NCBI GenBank assembly: GCA_900542425.1
Contig: UQNQ01000002.1
Span: 1 to 64,000 of the forward strand
DNA length: 64,000 nt
Source of the DNA: an uncultured Eubacteriales bacterium
GTDB lineage: Bacteria > Bacillota > Clostridia > Oscillospirales > CAG-272
Reading direction: 5' to 3'
Positions 1 through 7,729 of this stretch are shown piece by piece; the stretch's first letter is position 1; each line of letters starts with the position of its first letter. The translations under genes were made by a program, and so were the position numbers. The notes below the pieces were generated by a model, which was not told the DNA's origin, did no database searches, and worked only from the letters and a program-made list of their open reading frames with translations.

Positions 1-251
1 ATATAAAAATTGGATTGTCAACCATTTATTTCAAATTTTGATTGTTTTTATTTCTTTTTATAGATGATATATAAAAATAAATCGTTATATTTCAATCATA
101 AAATGAATAATAACGTTGCCCGCCCTCGATATTCACTTACGAGTGATCAAAGACAAAGCGTCAGAATTTCTGAAGTTTTGTTTGCTCTCTCTTTGATTTC
201 ACATCAAATATGGTTTTCATCCGGACAAAGAAATTCTCTTCTCAGAAAACG
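1..251. other. AT-rich left edge with no convincing gene
   Basis: The first 250 bases are strongly AT-rich. A 63-codon open frame at 64-255 lacks a ribosome-binding site and has no recognisable protein character. On the other strand every frame is interrupted. I see no RNA gene here. It may be the outer part of an intergenic region whose flanking gene lies outside the window. Confidence 0.4.
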
Positions 252-290
252 ATAAGGGGACCACAGCAAAAAATGCTGTGGTCCCCTTAT
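252..290. terminator. Bidirectional hairpin terminator
   Basis: A perfect 17-bp inverted repeat (252-268 with 274-290) encloses a 5-nt A-rich loop. It lies just beyond the 3' end of the leftward membrane-protein operon that stops at 346, so it probably ends that transcript; it could also stop something entering from the left. No long T run follows, so efficiency is uncertain. Confidence 0.7.
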
Positions 291-345
291 TCCCTCAAAT
301 AAAAGCAGGCTTTTTCGATATTTCTTATATCATGAATCCCGTCGT

Positions 346-582
346 CTATTTTTTTAACTGCGCATGTTCTTTCTTTAACCGCGCTTTTGCTTCTTCAACG
401 GATTCCCCGTCTTTTGTCAAATAACGGTCCACAAAAGCATCCTCAATTTTTGTATAGCCTCCTACAACAGCAGTCTCAATTTTTTGATAATCTTCTACAA
501 CAGTATCCTCAATCTTTTCAAAAGTGTTTACCACTTTCTTCGCAATTTTCTGATTGGCTTCCACAATTTCCCGTTTTCCCAT
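346..582 (-). CDS. Small repeat protein, hypothetical
   Basis: This 78-residue soluble, charged protein is built from tandem units of about 10-14 residues with the pattern KIEDxVVxxYxKIE (roughly residues 20-55), predicted to form amphipathic helices. It ends in a lysine- and glutamate-rich tail with an LTKDGE-x-VEEAKARLKKE segment. Small proteins of this pattern occur in many Clostridia, but I know of no established function. The start has a GAAAGGAT ribosome site that overlaps the 3' end of the upstream membrane gene, so the two are co-translated. It is the last gene of a three-gene operon facing a TetR regulator. A role as scaffold or membrane-peripheral partner of the two upstream membrane proteins is only inference. 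Confidence 0.75.
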   Translation of the reverse strand: MGKREIVEANQKIAKKVVNTFEKIEDTVVEDYQKIETAVVGGYTKIEDAFVDRYLTKDGESVEEAKARLKKEHAQLKK

Positions 583-588
583 CGTTTA

Positions 589-1260
589 TCATCCTTTCTT
601 CATTGCCCTCATTGTCATAAAAATCCCAAGTATACATACAAATAAGCAGACAGCGGCGCCCGTCAGCGCATTCATCATGTGTATTTTCTCATTCTCCATT
701 GCACCGAAAGAAACAAGCATGGAACGCTGCAAGGTCAAAACAGACGCTGCAACTTCGGCATAGCGAATCTTGCGGACAACGTCAAATAGCGGAGAAGGAT
801 TGACACGCCGTTTGATAGCTCCCGCGACTGCCACCGAAACTTTATAAAAGGTATAAGCCGCGATGGCAATCATCATAATTTCGTTATGTTTTACAGCTAT
901 ATTTTGTGATAGGCTAATGTAATTCACAACCGCCAAAATGAAACTGAGTATAATCAAAAGAATACCTGAAAGTTTCATCACGAAATACTCTGTGTCCGCT
1001 GAAGACGCAGAAACGTTCCTGCGCCAATATAAAACAGCGGAAAATCGCATGGCAGCTAAAATGCCATAGAAAGCACACATGGTAACAAACCACAATGACA
1101 CATTCATTATCCCGAGTATACCATGATAACATGCATACAAGAGGTTGCCTATCAAAGCAAACGTTGCCGAAAATACGATACGGTAATGCCGATCGTTAAC
1201 AATTTTTTTGCCGATTTCCGTTTTGAAAATCAAAGAGAGCGTTCCCTGTCCGAGTTTCAA
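589..1260 (-). CDS. Integral membrane protein, unknown function
   Basis: This protein of about 223 residues has roughly five hydrophobic segments and no catalytic motif I recognise. I place the start at TTG 1260: an AAGGGG site sits 8 nt upstream, and the TTG overlaps the TGA stop of the preceding gene, which suggests translational coupling. A longer version from TTG 1293 would lack a ribosome site. It is the middle gene of an operon with another small membrane protein (1257-1628) and the repeat protein (346-582). The genes are probably controlled together by the divergent TetR protein. Transport or stress sensing would both be guesses. Confidence 0.75.
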   Translation of the reverse strand: MKLGQGTLSLIFKTEIGKKIVNDRHYRIVFSATFALIGNLLYACYHGILGIMNVSLWFVTMCAFYGILAAMRFSAVLYWRRNVSASSADTEYFVMKLSGILLIILSFILAVVNYISLSQNIAVKHNEIMMIAIAAYTFYKVSVAVAGAIKRRVNPSPLFDVVRKIRYAEVAASVLTLQRSMLVSFGAMENEKIHMMNALTGAAVCLFVCILGIFMTMRAMKKG

Positions 1261-1628
1261 TCCTTTATCCCCTTGGTCAACGGAATGAGACAAAACAAAA
1301 CAAGAATGCCAACAAGTCCAATCACCATCCCGATGACAATTTTATCCCACACCATACAAAAGCACATTCCCACGCCCAGCGCCAATGCGCCGATGATGCC
1401 GACCACAATGGTAAAAATTGTTTTTCCGGAAATATGAATCGGTTGTTTGTGTTCCATTTTTCTCCATATCAAAATTGTGATAAGTCCCAACAGAATACCA
1501 GCACAGCCAAATACCACCCCCGGCTTGAATGAGTTCCATTCCGGAATCAGAGCCATACACATTCCCAAAGCGAACAACACGCCGCCGACAGTTCCCAGCA
1601 GCATGGCAACAAAACTGCTTTTTTTCAT
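1257..1628 (-). CDS. Small four-TM membrane protein
   Basis: The 123-residue protein has four hydrophobic segments arranged as two similar glycine-rich pairs: residues 7-30 and 38-57, then 70-93 and 97-118. The second pair again carries a G-I-x-G-x-x-x-G-x-G-M-C pattern like the first, so an internal duplication is likely. A GGAGG ribosome site precedes the ATG. It is the first gene of the leftward operon and lies just downstream of the candidate TetR operator. No family is recognised with certainty; it could be a small transporter subunit or an envelope-stress protein. Confidence 0.75.
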   Translation of the reverse strand: MKKSSFVAMLLGTVGGVLFALGMCMALIPEWNSFKPGVVFGCAGILLGLITILIWRKMEHKQPIHISGKTIFTIVVGIIGALALGVGMCFCMVWDKIVIGMVIGLVGILVLFCLIPLTKGIKD

Positions 1629-1648
1629 ATAAAGTACCTCCTTTTTTT

Positions 1649-1666
1649 AAACAACTGTTGTTGTTT
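1649..1666. promoter_or_regulatory. Palindromic candidate TetR operator
   Basis: A palindrome with perfect 7-bp arms AAACAAC and GTTGTTT and a 4-nt centre lies between the divergent tetR gene and the membrane operon. It overlaps the -35 region of the rightward promoter and falls just downstream of the predicted start of the leftward transcript, so one bound dimer could repress both. The placement is seen in sequence; binding by the adjacent TetR is inference. Confidence 0.6.
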
Positions 1667-1686
1667 TAATCTGGATATAGTATAAT
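1658..1686 (+). promoter_or_regulatory. Promoter of the tetR gene
   Basis: TTGTTG (1658-1663), a 17-nt spacer and TATAAT (1681-1686) lie 60 bases before the tetR start. The -35 region overlaps the palindrome. Confidence 0.6.
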
Positions 1687-1707
1687 TCTTCTGAGGGATA
1701 AAAACAA
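1679..1707 (-). promoter_or_regulatory. Promoter of the membrane-protein operon
   Basis: On the minus strand TTGTTT (1702-1707) and TATACT (1679-1684) are 17 nt apart. The -10 box overlaps that of the opposite tetR promoter, giving a face-to-face arrangement that one repressor can control. Confidence 0.5.
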
Positions 1708-1748
1708 TCATCAATTTATCGACAAGTGTTGAGATAAAGGAGTTTTTT

Positions 1749-2303
1749 ATGAATACGGCAAATAACAAACGAAAAAGAGAATCCCGCGAACGAATCGAAA
1801 AGGTTTTTATCAACCTGCTTCAAACCAAAGAACTGAACGAAATCAGCGTATCGGATATTTGCAAACAAGCGGGATTGAACCGCACCACCTTTTATGCCAA
1901 TTATCCAGATATTTTTGGACTGGCGGATTCCATACGAGACAAGCTTGAGAATAACTTGTCTGATCTATACAGAGAAGAAATTACAACCGGCCATAACAGC
2001 AACGATTATCTCAAATTGTTCCGTCATATCAAAGAAAACCAAATTTTTTACCAGACTTATTTCAAGCTCGGATATGATAACAACTGTAAAATTTTTACTT
2101 ATGACACCAACCTTGCAAAACAACACTTTCAAAACCGCTTTATTGAATACCATATAGAGTTTTTCAAAAGCGGTTTGACAAAAATCATTAAAATATGGCT
2201 GGGAAACGGATGCAAGGAAACCCCAGAGGATATGTTTGACATCATCAAAAGCGAATATCGGGGACGTGAAGAATTTTTCTCCGCAAAAGAAGAATCGATT
2301 TGA
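1749..2303 (+). CDS. TetR/AcrR family regulator
   Basis: The 184-residue protein has an N-terminal TetR helix-turn-helix at about residues 10-57, with the signature ISVSDICKQAGLNRTTFYANY followed by the conserved helix to the ligand domain. The remaining 125 residues form a variable ligand-binding and dimer domain; the ligand cannot be told from sequence. The start has a consensus AAAGGAG site 7 nt upstream. It is divergent from a three-gene membrane operon and a palindrome lies between the two, the classic layout of a local repressor that also controls itself. Length is normal for the family. Confidence 0.9.
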   Translation: MNTANNKRKRESRERIEKVFINLLQTKELNEISVSDICKQAGLNRTTFYANYPDIFGLADSIRDKLENNLSDLYREEITTGHNSNDYLKLFRHIKENQIFYQTYFKLGYDNNCKIFTYDTNLAKQHFQNRFIEYHIEFFKSGLTKIIKIWLGNGCKETPEDMFDIIKSEYRGREEFFSAKEESI

Positions 2304-2463
2304 GAGCCTGTTCGATTTCCATGCTTCCCTGCCGTACTACATCAAAGAAGCCATGAACATAATCCTTTCAATTGAACATGCTGCGGCTTGCTCTGTCTTT
2401 ATCACAAGATAGAAATCCATTCTGCGGTTAAGCTTCCTATTCACGGATTGTAAATAAAAAAAG

Positions 2464-2497
2464 AAAAAATACCGCACATAAGAGTGCGGTATTTTTT
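2464..2497. terminator. Bidirectional terminator between tetR and htrA
   Basis: A perfect 14-bp stem (2464-2477 with 2484-2497) with a 6-nt loop carries A and T runs at its ends, so it can end both converging transcripts: tetR from the left and htrA from the right. The 220 bases between the two stops hold no other feature I can see. Confidence 0.85.
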
Positions 2498-2522
2498 CTT
2501 CATTTTATTGGAAAGGAGGAAA

Positions 2523-3974
2523 TTAAGCGTTCGGATTGAATTCCACAAAAGTAATCTCAATATCGATTTCCTCGCAGGAATTCAAATACTCTGAAAGATT
2601 ATTGTTTGTCAGCTCAATGGTAGGACGGCGAATCGTCAGGGTAACGGTATCACCGATTCCATACTTGGTTAACATCTGAGAAAGGGTTGCAAAAGACGAA
2701 ATTTCTGTGCCATTGATCTTCTGCAAAATATCTCCAACCTCAAGTCCGGATTTTGCGGCACTGCCGTTTTCGTTGATCTCCGTAACCTGAATATACGAGT
2801 ATGTCTGCATATACGGCCACGACTGATACTGTTTTGTCTGAACTGTAACGCCAAGACGTGCCTGACCTGTAATATAGCCGTAATTTTTCAAATCATTGAT
2901 ACATTTGACAACCGTTGAGGACGGAATCGCAAAGCCCATTCCTTCTACTGAAACGCCTCCGATTTTTGCATTGACAATTCCAATCAACTCGCCTTTCGCA
3001 TTGAAAAGCCCTCCGCCGGAGTTTCCGCTGTTGATAGCGGCACTTGTCTGCATCAACGTCATGGTTGTATTTTCAACCGTTACATCGCGGGCAAGCGCGC
3101 TGACAATTCCGTCAGTCACAGAAAGTCCGTAGCCGAGCGGATTTCCGATGGCAATTACCTCGTCGCCGAGCATCATCGCATCAGAATCTCCGAAAACAGC
3201 AGGAGTACAGTCGTTCTTTTCGATTTTAATCACGGAAATATCCATATACTCGTCGCCGTAAATATATTTGCCTTCATAGACCTCTCCGTTGTACAGAATA
3301 ACGGAAATCGTCTTCGTATTTGCTCCTACAACATGATAATTGGTAACGATATAGCCATCCTTGGTATAAATAACGCCGGATCCGGCACCTGATGTCGTGT
3401 ATTCTTGTCCATAAGCGGTAGCCGTTTCCGTCACATTAATCATAACAACGGATTGAATACACTTGCTTGCGACTCCGGCAAGAGCAGAATGCTCCAAATC
3501 ACCGGGGTTTTCTATCTGTGCCCCTGGAGCTGTTTCCGTATTATTGCTATCGGATGTATTTTCTCCCGGAATTACAGCGCCGTTTGTCGTCCCGACGGTA
3601 TTTGACGTGCCGTCGGTGATCGCTGCTGAGGGATCATTTGCCCATGCACCTGTCAATGCTCCGATACCGGCTCCCGCCAGCACAGATACCATCAGACATA
3701 AAACAACCAACATTGCAACCGCACCTTTTGTCATGCGGATCTCTGATTTCTTCTTCTTTGGAGGTTCATATTCCGACCTGATTTCCCGAAACTCAGCGTA
3801 TCCTGAATGTTTTTCGTCATCATTGTCTATGATATGACGGGTTTCTTCTTTTCTGCCTTCTCCCTCGGGCTGTTCGTCTGTCGGATGTTCCTCAGGTTGC
3901 TTCCCCGCATCAAAATGCGGTTCTTCCTCATTACGATTTATGTCGTCACGATCTTTATTTTCAAAATCTGCCAT
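2523..3974 (-). CDS. htrA: HtrA-like membrane-anchored serine protease
   Basis: This is a surface quality-control protease of the trypsin-like HtrA/DegP family. The 483-residue chain begins with an 80-residue acidic, hydrophilic cytoplasmic region, then one membrane segment (about 84-107), then a Thr/Asn-rich linker. The protease domain has the complete triad: His214 in TNYHVV, Asp245 in MDISVIKI and Ser319 in GNSGGG. One PDZ domain follows at about 380-475. This is the single-TM, single-PDZ design of Gram-positive HtrA proteins. An AAAGGAG site precedes the ATG. It appears to be transcribed alone, with a terminator just downstream. I did not find a clear promoter or CssR-type site. Confidence 0.95.
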   Translation of the reverse strand: MADFENKDRDDINRNEEEPHFDAGKQPEEHPTDEQPEGEGRKEETRHIIDNDDEKHSGYAEFREIRSEYEPPKKKKSEIRMTKGAVAMLVVLCLMVSVLAGAGIGALTGAWANDPSAAITDGTSNTVGTTNGAVIPGENTSDSNNTETAPGAQIENPGDLEHSALAGVASKCIQSVVMINVTETATAYGQEYTTSGAGSGVIYTKDGYIVTNYHVVGANTKTISVILYNGEVYEGKYIYGDEYMDISVIKIEKNDCTPAVFGDSDAMMLGDEVIAIGNPLGYGLSVTDGIVSALARDVTVENTTMTLMQTSAAINSGNSGGGLFNAKGELIGIVNAKIGGVSVEGMGFAIPSSTVVKCINDLKNYGYITGQARLGVTVQTKQYQSWPYMQTYSYIQVTEINENGSAAKSGLEVGDILQKINGTEISSFATLSQMLTKYGIGDTVTLTIRRPTIELTNNNLSEYLNSCEEIDIEITFVEFNPNA

Positions 3975-4086
3975 ACCTTCTTGCTCCTTTACCGAATTTT
4001 TTGTCTACGCGTATTATTTTAATAGTGATTTGTTACGTGCGCATGAATTTCGATTAACATGGTTGTAAATATATTTTGTTTTTTTC

Positions 4087-4115
4087 TTGAATTTGTCGGA
4101 TTTTTGCGTTAAAAT
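4087..4115 (+). promoter_or_regulatory. Promoter of the GNAT gene
   Basis: TTGAAT (4087-4092), 17 nt, TAAAAT (4110-4115), about 145 bases before the proposed TTG start. Confidence 0.5.
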
Positions 4116-4261
4116 ATAGAGGCATAGTTCTATGTTTGACATAAAATAAAATCAGTATACCTGTGCCAAAAAGAAAACCAAAAAATTTCTTTTTTCGTTC
4201 TTATCCTGTAATCTACACCAATCCAAATTTGTATTTTTTATATCCAGAAAGGATCCTTACT

Positions 4262-4831
4262 TTGAATTCATCCAAGCTTTCCATATTTTCAAAAATGCCG
4301 ACACTTGTCACAGATAGACTGATTATGAGAAAAATGCTTGTCTCTGATTATGCGGATATGTACGACTATGCTTCCCGTCCGCTTACAACCAAATTTCTTT
4401 TATGGTCACCGCATGAATCCCCGAAGTTCTCCAAAAAATACCTAAACTATATTCAAGGGCAATACAGAGAAGAAAATTTCTACGATTTTGCTCTGGTAGA
4501 TAAACAAAGCGGAAAAATGATCGGCACTTGCGGCTTCACGAAATTTGATCTCGAAAACAATTCAGCAGAAATCGGATATGTATTAAGCCCCGACTTCTGG
4601 GGAAAGGGTCTTGCCGCAGAAGCGCTCCGCCGAATCATGGCATTTGGTTTTGACACACTTTCTCTTCATCGGATTACCGCAAAAATCATGGACGGCAATA
4701 CACAAAGCATGCGAGTCGCCGAAAAATGCGGAATGAGACACGAGGCAACTCTTGTGGAAGCCATGCTTATCAAAGGACAATACCGAACCATCCACGAATA
4801 CGCAATCCTCGCGAGAGAATGGAAGCAGTAG
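4262..4831 (+). CDS. GNAT family N-acetyltransferase
   Basis: This protein of 189 residues belongs to the RimJ/RimL branch of GNAT acetyltransferases, which move acetyl from acetyl-CoA to amines, often protein N-termini or small molecules. It shows the family opening TDRLIMRKM, the acetyl-CoA loop region GYVLSPDFWGKGLAAEAL and the C-terminal HRITAKIMDGNTQSMRVAEKCGM. I propose a TTG start at 4262 because an AGAAAGGAT site lies 8 nt upstream; the next in-frame ATG at 4295 lacks one, and the longest frame adds an unlikely basic and aromatic leader. The gene stands alone between a promoter and a terminator. Its substrate is unknown. Confidence 0.85.
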   Translation: MNSSKLSIFSKMPTLVTDRLIMRKMLVSDYADMYDYASRPLTTKFLLWSPHESPKFSKKYLNYIQGQYREENFYDFALVDKQSGKMIGTCGFTKFDLENNSAEIGYVLSPDFWGKGLAAEALRRIMAFGFDTLSLHRITAKIMDGNTQSMRVAEKCGMRHEATLVEAMLIKGQYRTIHEYAILAREWKQ

Positions 4832-4855
4832 TCCTATAGGTATTTTCTGAACAGC

Positions 4856-4894
4856 AAAAAGACGCACGGAACGATAGCACCGTGCGTCTTTTTT
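4856..4894 (+). terminator. Terminator of the GNAT gene
   Basis: A 9-bp GC-rich stem (4861-4869 with 4880-4888), extended by A:T pairs at its base, is followed by a T run. It begins 25 bases after the GNAT stop and could also serve the converging EF-G-like gene. Confidence 0.85.
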
Positions 4895-4997
4895 CGTTTT
4901 TCCGTCAAAAACCGGTTCCGTCAGTTATGCTATGTTTCAAAAAAGACAGAATTAACGGTTTCCTATGGCATTTCTCATATTGTAATCTTGTCATGCG

Positions 4998-7073
4998 TCA
5001 ATCTTCTGCATCTTTTTTCGCTTCATCAATAATTTTCTGTGCATTTGCCGCAGGAACTTCCTCATAATTTTCAAAGTAGAATGTATATCTGCCTCTGCCC
5101 TGCGTCAATGCGCGCAGCTGAATGGCGAAATCCGTCATTTCTCCCATCGGGACCTCCGCTTCGATCATCTGCTCGCCCTTTTTCTGTGTCGGACTCATCC
5201 CCAGCACTCTTCCGCGGCGCTTGTTGATGGCGCCCATAATATCGCCGAGCATGCTTCCCGGCGCATACACGCAAAGCTTCCCGACAGGCTCGAGCAAAAC
5301 CGGAGACGCTTTCGGGAGTCCCTCTTTATATGCCAAAGATGCCGCAACCTTAAACGCCATTTCGGAGGAGTCCACCGGATGGTAGGACCCATCAAACAAA
5401 TCCGCTTTCAGATTGACGACCGGATATCCTGCGAGCACACCTTTCTGCATCGCCTCCAGAAGGCCCTTTTCAACAGCAGGATAGTAGTTCTTCGGCACTG
5501 AGCCGCCGACAACCGATTGTGTAAATTCAAGTCCCGGTTCCGTTCCCGGGGAGAATGTAATTTTGACATGACCGTACTGACCGTGTCCACCGGATTGCTT
5601 TTTATGTTTACCCTCGACTTCAACCCGCTTTTTGATGGTTTCACGATAGGCAATCTTCGGAGCGGAAAGCTCTACGGAAGTTCCAAAACGTGTTTTCAGT
5701 TTGGAAACGACGACATCAAGATGAATATCCCCCTGACCTGAAAGCAGAAGCTGTTTGGTTTCGGGATTATTTTCATATTTCAGTGTCAAATCCTCCTCCA
5801 AAAGCTTAGAAATTCCCTGAGAAATCTTATCCTCATCCCCTTTTGCTTTCGGAGAAACCGCCATTTGATAGAAAGATTCAGGATATACGATTTTCTTATA
5901 CGGAAGTGCGCCCTCTGCAGCGGAAAGTGTATCATTGGTATTGGTCGCCGAAAGTTTGGCTGTCATCCCGATATCCCCCATCGACAGCATAGGCACTTCG
6001 GTCTGTTTCTTTCCGCAAATCGTATAAATATGAGAAAGACGCTCATTCTGATCGTTCGTTAGGTTTTTCAGCGTCGCATCACTGTAAAGCTCTCCGCTCA
6101 TCACCTTAAAAAACGACATTTTTCCGACAAACGGGTCGGCAATCGTCTTAAATACAAAGATAGAAGCGGGACCATGCTCTTTGAGAGGAACTTCTTTTTC
6201 TTCCCCTCCGTCAATCACAATTTCGCCTTTGTGATAAACCGGACTCGGAAGCGTATCTACAATCATATCCATTAAAAGATCGATACCGCAGAGATTGGTT
6301 GCAGAGCCGCAGATAACAGGCGCAATATCTCCGGTCAAAACACCTCCGTGAAGTGCCCCTACAACCTCTTCACGAGTAAGTTCATCTCCGTTGAAATATT
6401 TCTCCATCAGCTCTTCGCTTGTGGAAGCAACCGCTTCATAGAGCATGTTCCGGCAGATCTCAATTCGCTCTTCATTTCCGGCAGGAATCGAAATTTCCTT
6501 GCCGGGATTGTTTTTTCCAAAGCCAACCGCTTTCATCTCGATCAAGTCGAGAAGCCCCACGATGTTGTCCCCTTCCATGACGGGAATAATAACCGGACAC
6601 ACCGACTGACCAAACATCTCATGCATTTGTCCGAATACACGTTTGAATCTCGCTTCAGGATCGTCACATTTGTTGATGAAAAACGCACGAGGCTTTTTCT
6701 CTTCACATACCATATCCCAAGCAAGTTCCGTTCCGACTTCGACCCCAGCTTTGCCGTCCACAACGATCAGCGCACTGCCCGCGACCCGCATCGCCTGTAC
6801 GACTTCCCCGATAAAATCAAGATATCCGGGAGTATCTATAATATTGATTTTTGTTCCTTTATATGTGATCGGCGCAATCGACGCAGAAAGAGAAAAACCA
6901 CGTTTTATCTCCTCCGGATCATAATCGCACACCGTATTGCCGTCAGACGGCTTTCCGAGTCTGTCCGTACCTTTGGTCAAATAAAGCATTGCCTCGGCAA
7001 GCGAAGTCTTTCCGCTCGCACCATGCCCGAGCAGGCAAACATTTCGGATATCTCTTGAATGAATTTTTTCCAT
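4998..7073 (-). CDS. Elongation factor G-like GTPase (EF-G2 type)
   Basis: The 691-residue protein has the five-domain layout of EF-G. The P-loop GHGASGKT is at residues 16-23, DTPG forms G3, and G4 reads NKCD instead of the usual NKMD. Switch I lacks the RGITI sequence of true EF-G and has RGFSLSAS. These features place it in the EF-G-like/FusA2 group, whose role in translation is poorly defined and which is distinct from the main fusA normally found beside rpsL and rpsG. The start is set at 7073, where AAGGAG lies 10 nt upstream; the longer form from 7115 has no ribosome site. It is monocistronic, with its own consensus promoter. Confidence 0.9.
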   Translation of the reverse strand: MEKIHSRDIRNVCLLGHGASGKTSLAEAMLYLTKGTDRLGKPSDGNTVCDYDPEEIKRGFSLSASIAPITYKGTKINIIDTPGYLDFIGEVVQAMRVAGSALIVVDGKAGVEVGTELAWDMVCEEKKPRAFFINKCDDPEARFKRVFGQMHEMFGQSVCPVIIPVMEGDNIVGLLDLIEMKAVGFGKNNPGKEISIPAGNEERIEICRNMLYEAVASTSEELMEKYFNGDELTREEVVGALHGGVLTGDIAPVICGSATNLCGIDLLMDMIVDTLPSPVYHKGEIVIDGGEEKEVPLKEHGPASIFVFKTIADPFVGKMSFFKVMSGELYSDATLKNLTNDQNERLSHIYTICGKKQTEVPMLSMGDIGMTAKLSATNTNDTLSAAEGALPYKKIVYPESFYQMAVSPKAKGDEDKISQGISKLLEEDLTLKYENNPETKQLLLSGQGDIHLDVVVSKLKTRFGTSVELSAPKIAYRETIKKRVEVEGKHKKQSGGHGQYGHVKITFSPGTEPGLEFTQSVVGGSVPKNYYPAVEKGLLEAMQKGVLAGYPVVNLKADLFDGSYHPVDSSEMAFKVAASLAYKEGLPKASPVLLEPVGKLCVYAPGSMLGDIMGAINKRRGRVLGMSPTQKKGEQMIEAEVPMGEMTDFAIQLRALTQGRGRYTFYFENYEEVPAANAQKIIDEAKKDAED

Positions 7074-7139
7074 ATTTTTAAGACTCCTTGTTTCAGTATG
7101 ATTCTGATTTTCCATCCGTCATACGGACTGAACACTTTT

Positions 7140-7168
7140 ATTATATCGTTTGACTTTTCAATATTCAA
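7140..7168 (-). promoter_or_regulatory. Promoter of the EF-G-like gene
   Basis: On the minus strand TTGAAT (7163-7168) and a perfect TATAAT (7140-7145) are separated by 17 nt, about 67 bases before the start codon. Confidence 0.75.
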
Positions 7169-7295
7169 GTCAGAAATTTGTTTTCCTTGTATTATAACAA
7201 TAGAAAATTCAAGAGTTAATTTGTGCATTTTATACATAAATTTGTCGGAGAAAGTCAAATACAGAATAGAAAAGAAATGAATTGAAGAAAATATA

Positions 7296-7327
7296 TTGAC
7301 AGTGGCAGCCATTTATGATAATATAAT
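7296..7327 (+). promoter_or_regulatory. Promoter region of the DUF1858-trmK-nif3 operon
   Basis: A perfect TTGACA (7296-7301) is followed by several overlapping -10 candidates (TAATAT at 17 nt, GATAAT at 15 nt, TATAAT at 20 nt). One of them should serve; which one cannot be decided by eye. Between 7074 and 7447 only this and the opposite EF-G promoter are seen. Confidence 0.6.
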
Positions 7328-7447
7328 AAGGTAATAAAATAAATTTGATGCGGATTTGCAATGCCGGACAGGGACGGTTGTTCTTTTATGGCAAAGCTTT
7401 CCGGTCATCCAAACAAAAAAGCCGCTTTGCGCGGCGGGAGGGCTCAA

Positions 7448-7651
7448 ATGGAAGTAACCAAAGATACGATTATCGGTGATATTCTCGACTATGACGGTGA
7501 AACGGCAAAATTTTTTCTGGAAATCGGCATGCACTGCCTCGGTTGTCCTGCATCCCGCGGAGAAAGCATAGAAATGGCGTGTGCGGTTCACGGGACGGAT
7601 GCGGACGCACTGGTCAATAAAATCAATCATTATTTAAAAGAAAAAAAATAA
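7448..7651 (+). CDS. DUF1858 small cysteine protein
   Basis: This 67-residue protein matches the DUF1858 family: it opens with VTKDTIIGDIL, then has FFLEIGMHCLGCPASRGESIEMAC, with a CxxC pair and a third cysteine, and ends in a short helix. Related domains accompany hybrid-cluster, Ric-type and other redox proteins, and the cysteines may bind metal or act in redox chemistry; the exact role is not known. The start is chosen at 7448, where GGGAGGG lies 5-6 nt upstream; longer frames lack a site. It precedes trmK in the same direction, with a large hairpin between them. Confidence 0.85.
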   Translation: MEVTKDTIIGDILDYDGETAKFFLEIGMHCLGCPASRGESIEMACAVHGTDADALVNKINHYLKEKK

Positions 7652-7668
7652 ACGGAATGCACACATGT

Positions 7669-7708
7669 CTTGTCCCTTCGTTTTTCTCATGAAAAACGAA
7701 GGGACAAG
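7669..7708 (+). repeat. Perfect 18-bp hairpin between DUF1858 and trmK
   Basis: Positions 7669-7686 and 7691-7708 are perfect inverted copies with only four bases (TCAT) between them. No T run follows on either strand, so it is not a standard intrinsic terminator. It ends 8 bases before the trmK ribosome site and may act in mRNA processing, stability or attenuation. Confidence 0.8.
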
Positions 7709-7729
7709 CTGTATCAGGGAGTTTACAGC

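Noticed and set aside
64..255. 63-codon open frame at the left edge
   Set aside because: No ribosome site, AT-rich, ends at a terminator stem and has no recognisable protein pattern.
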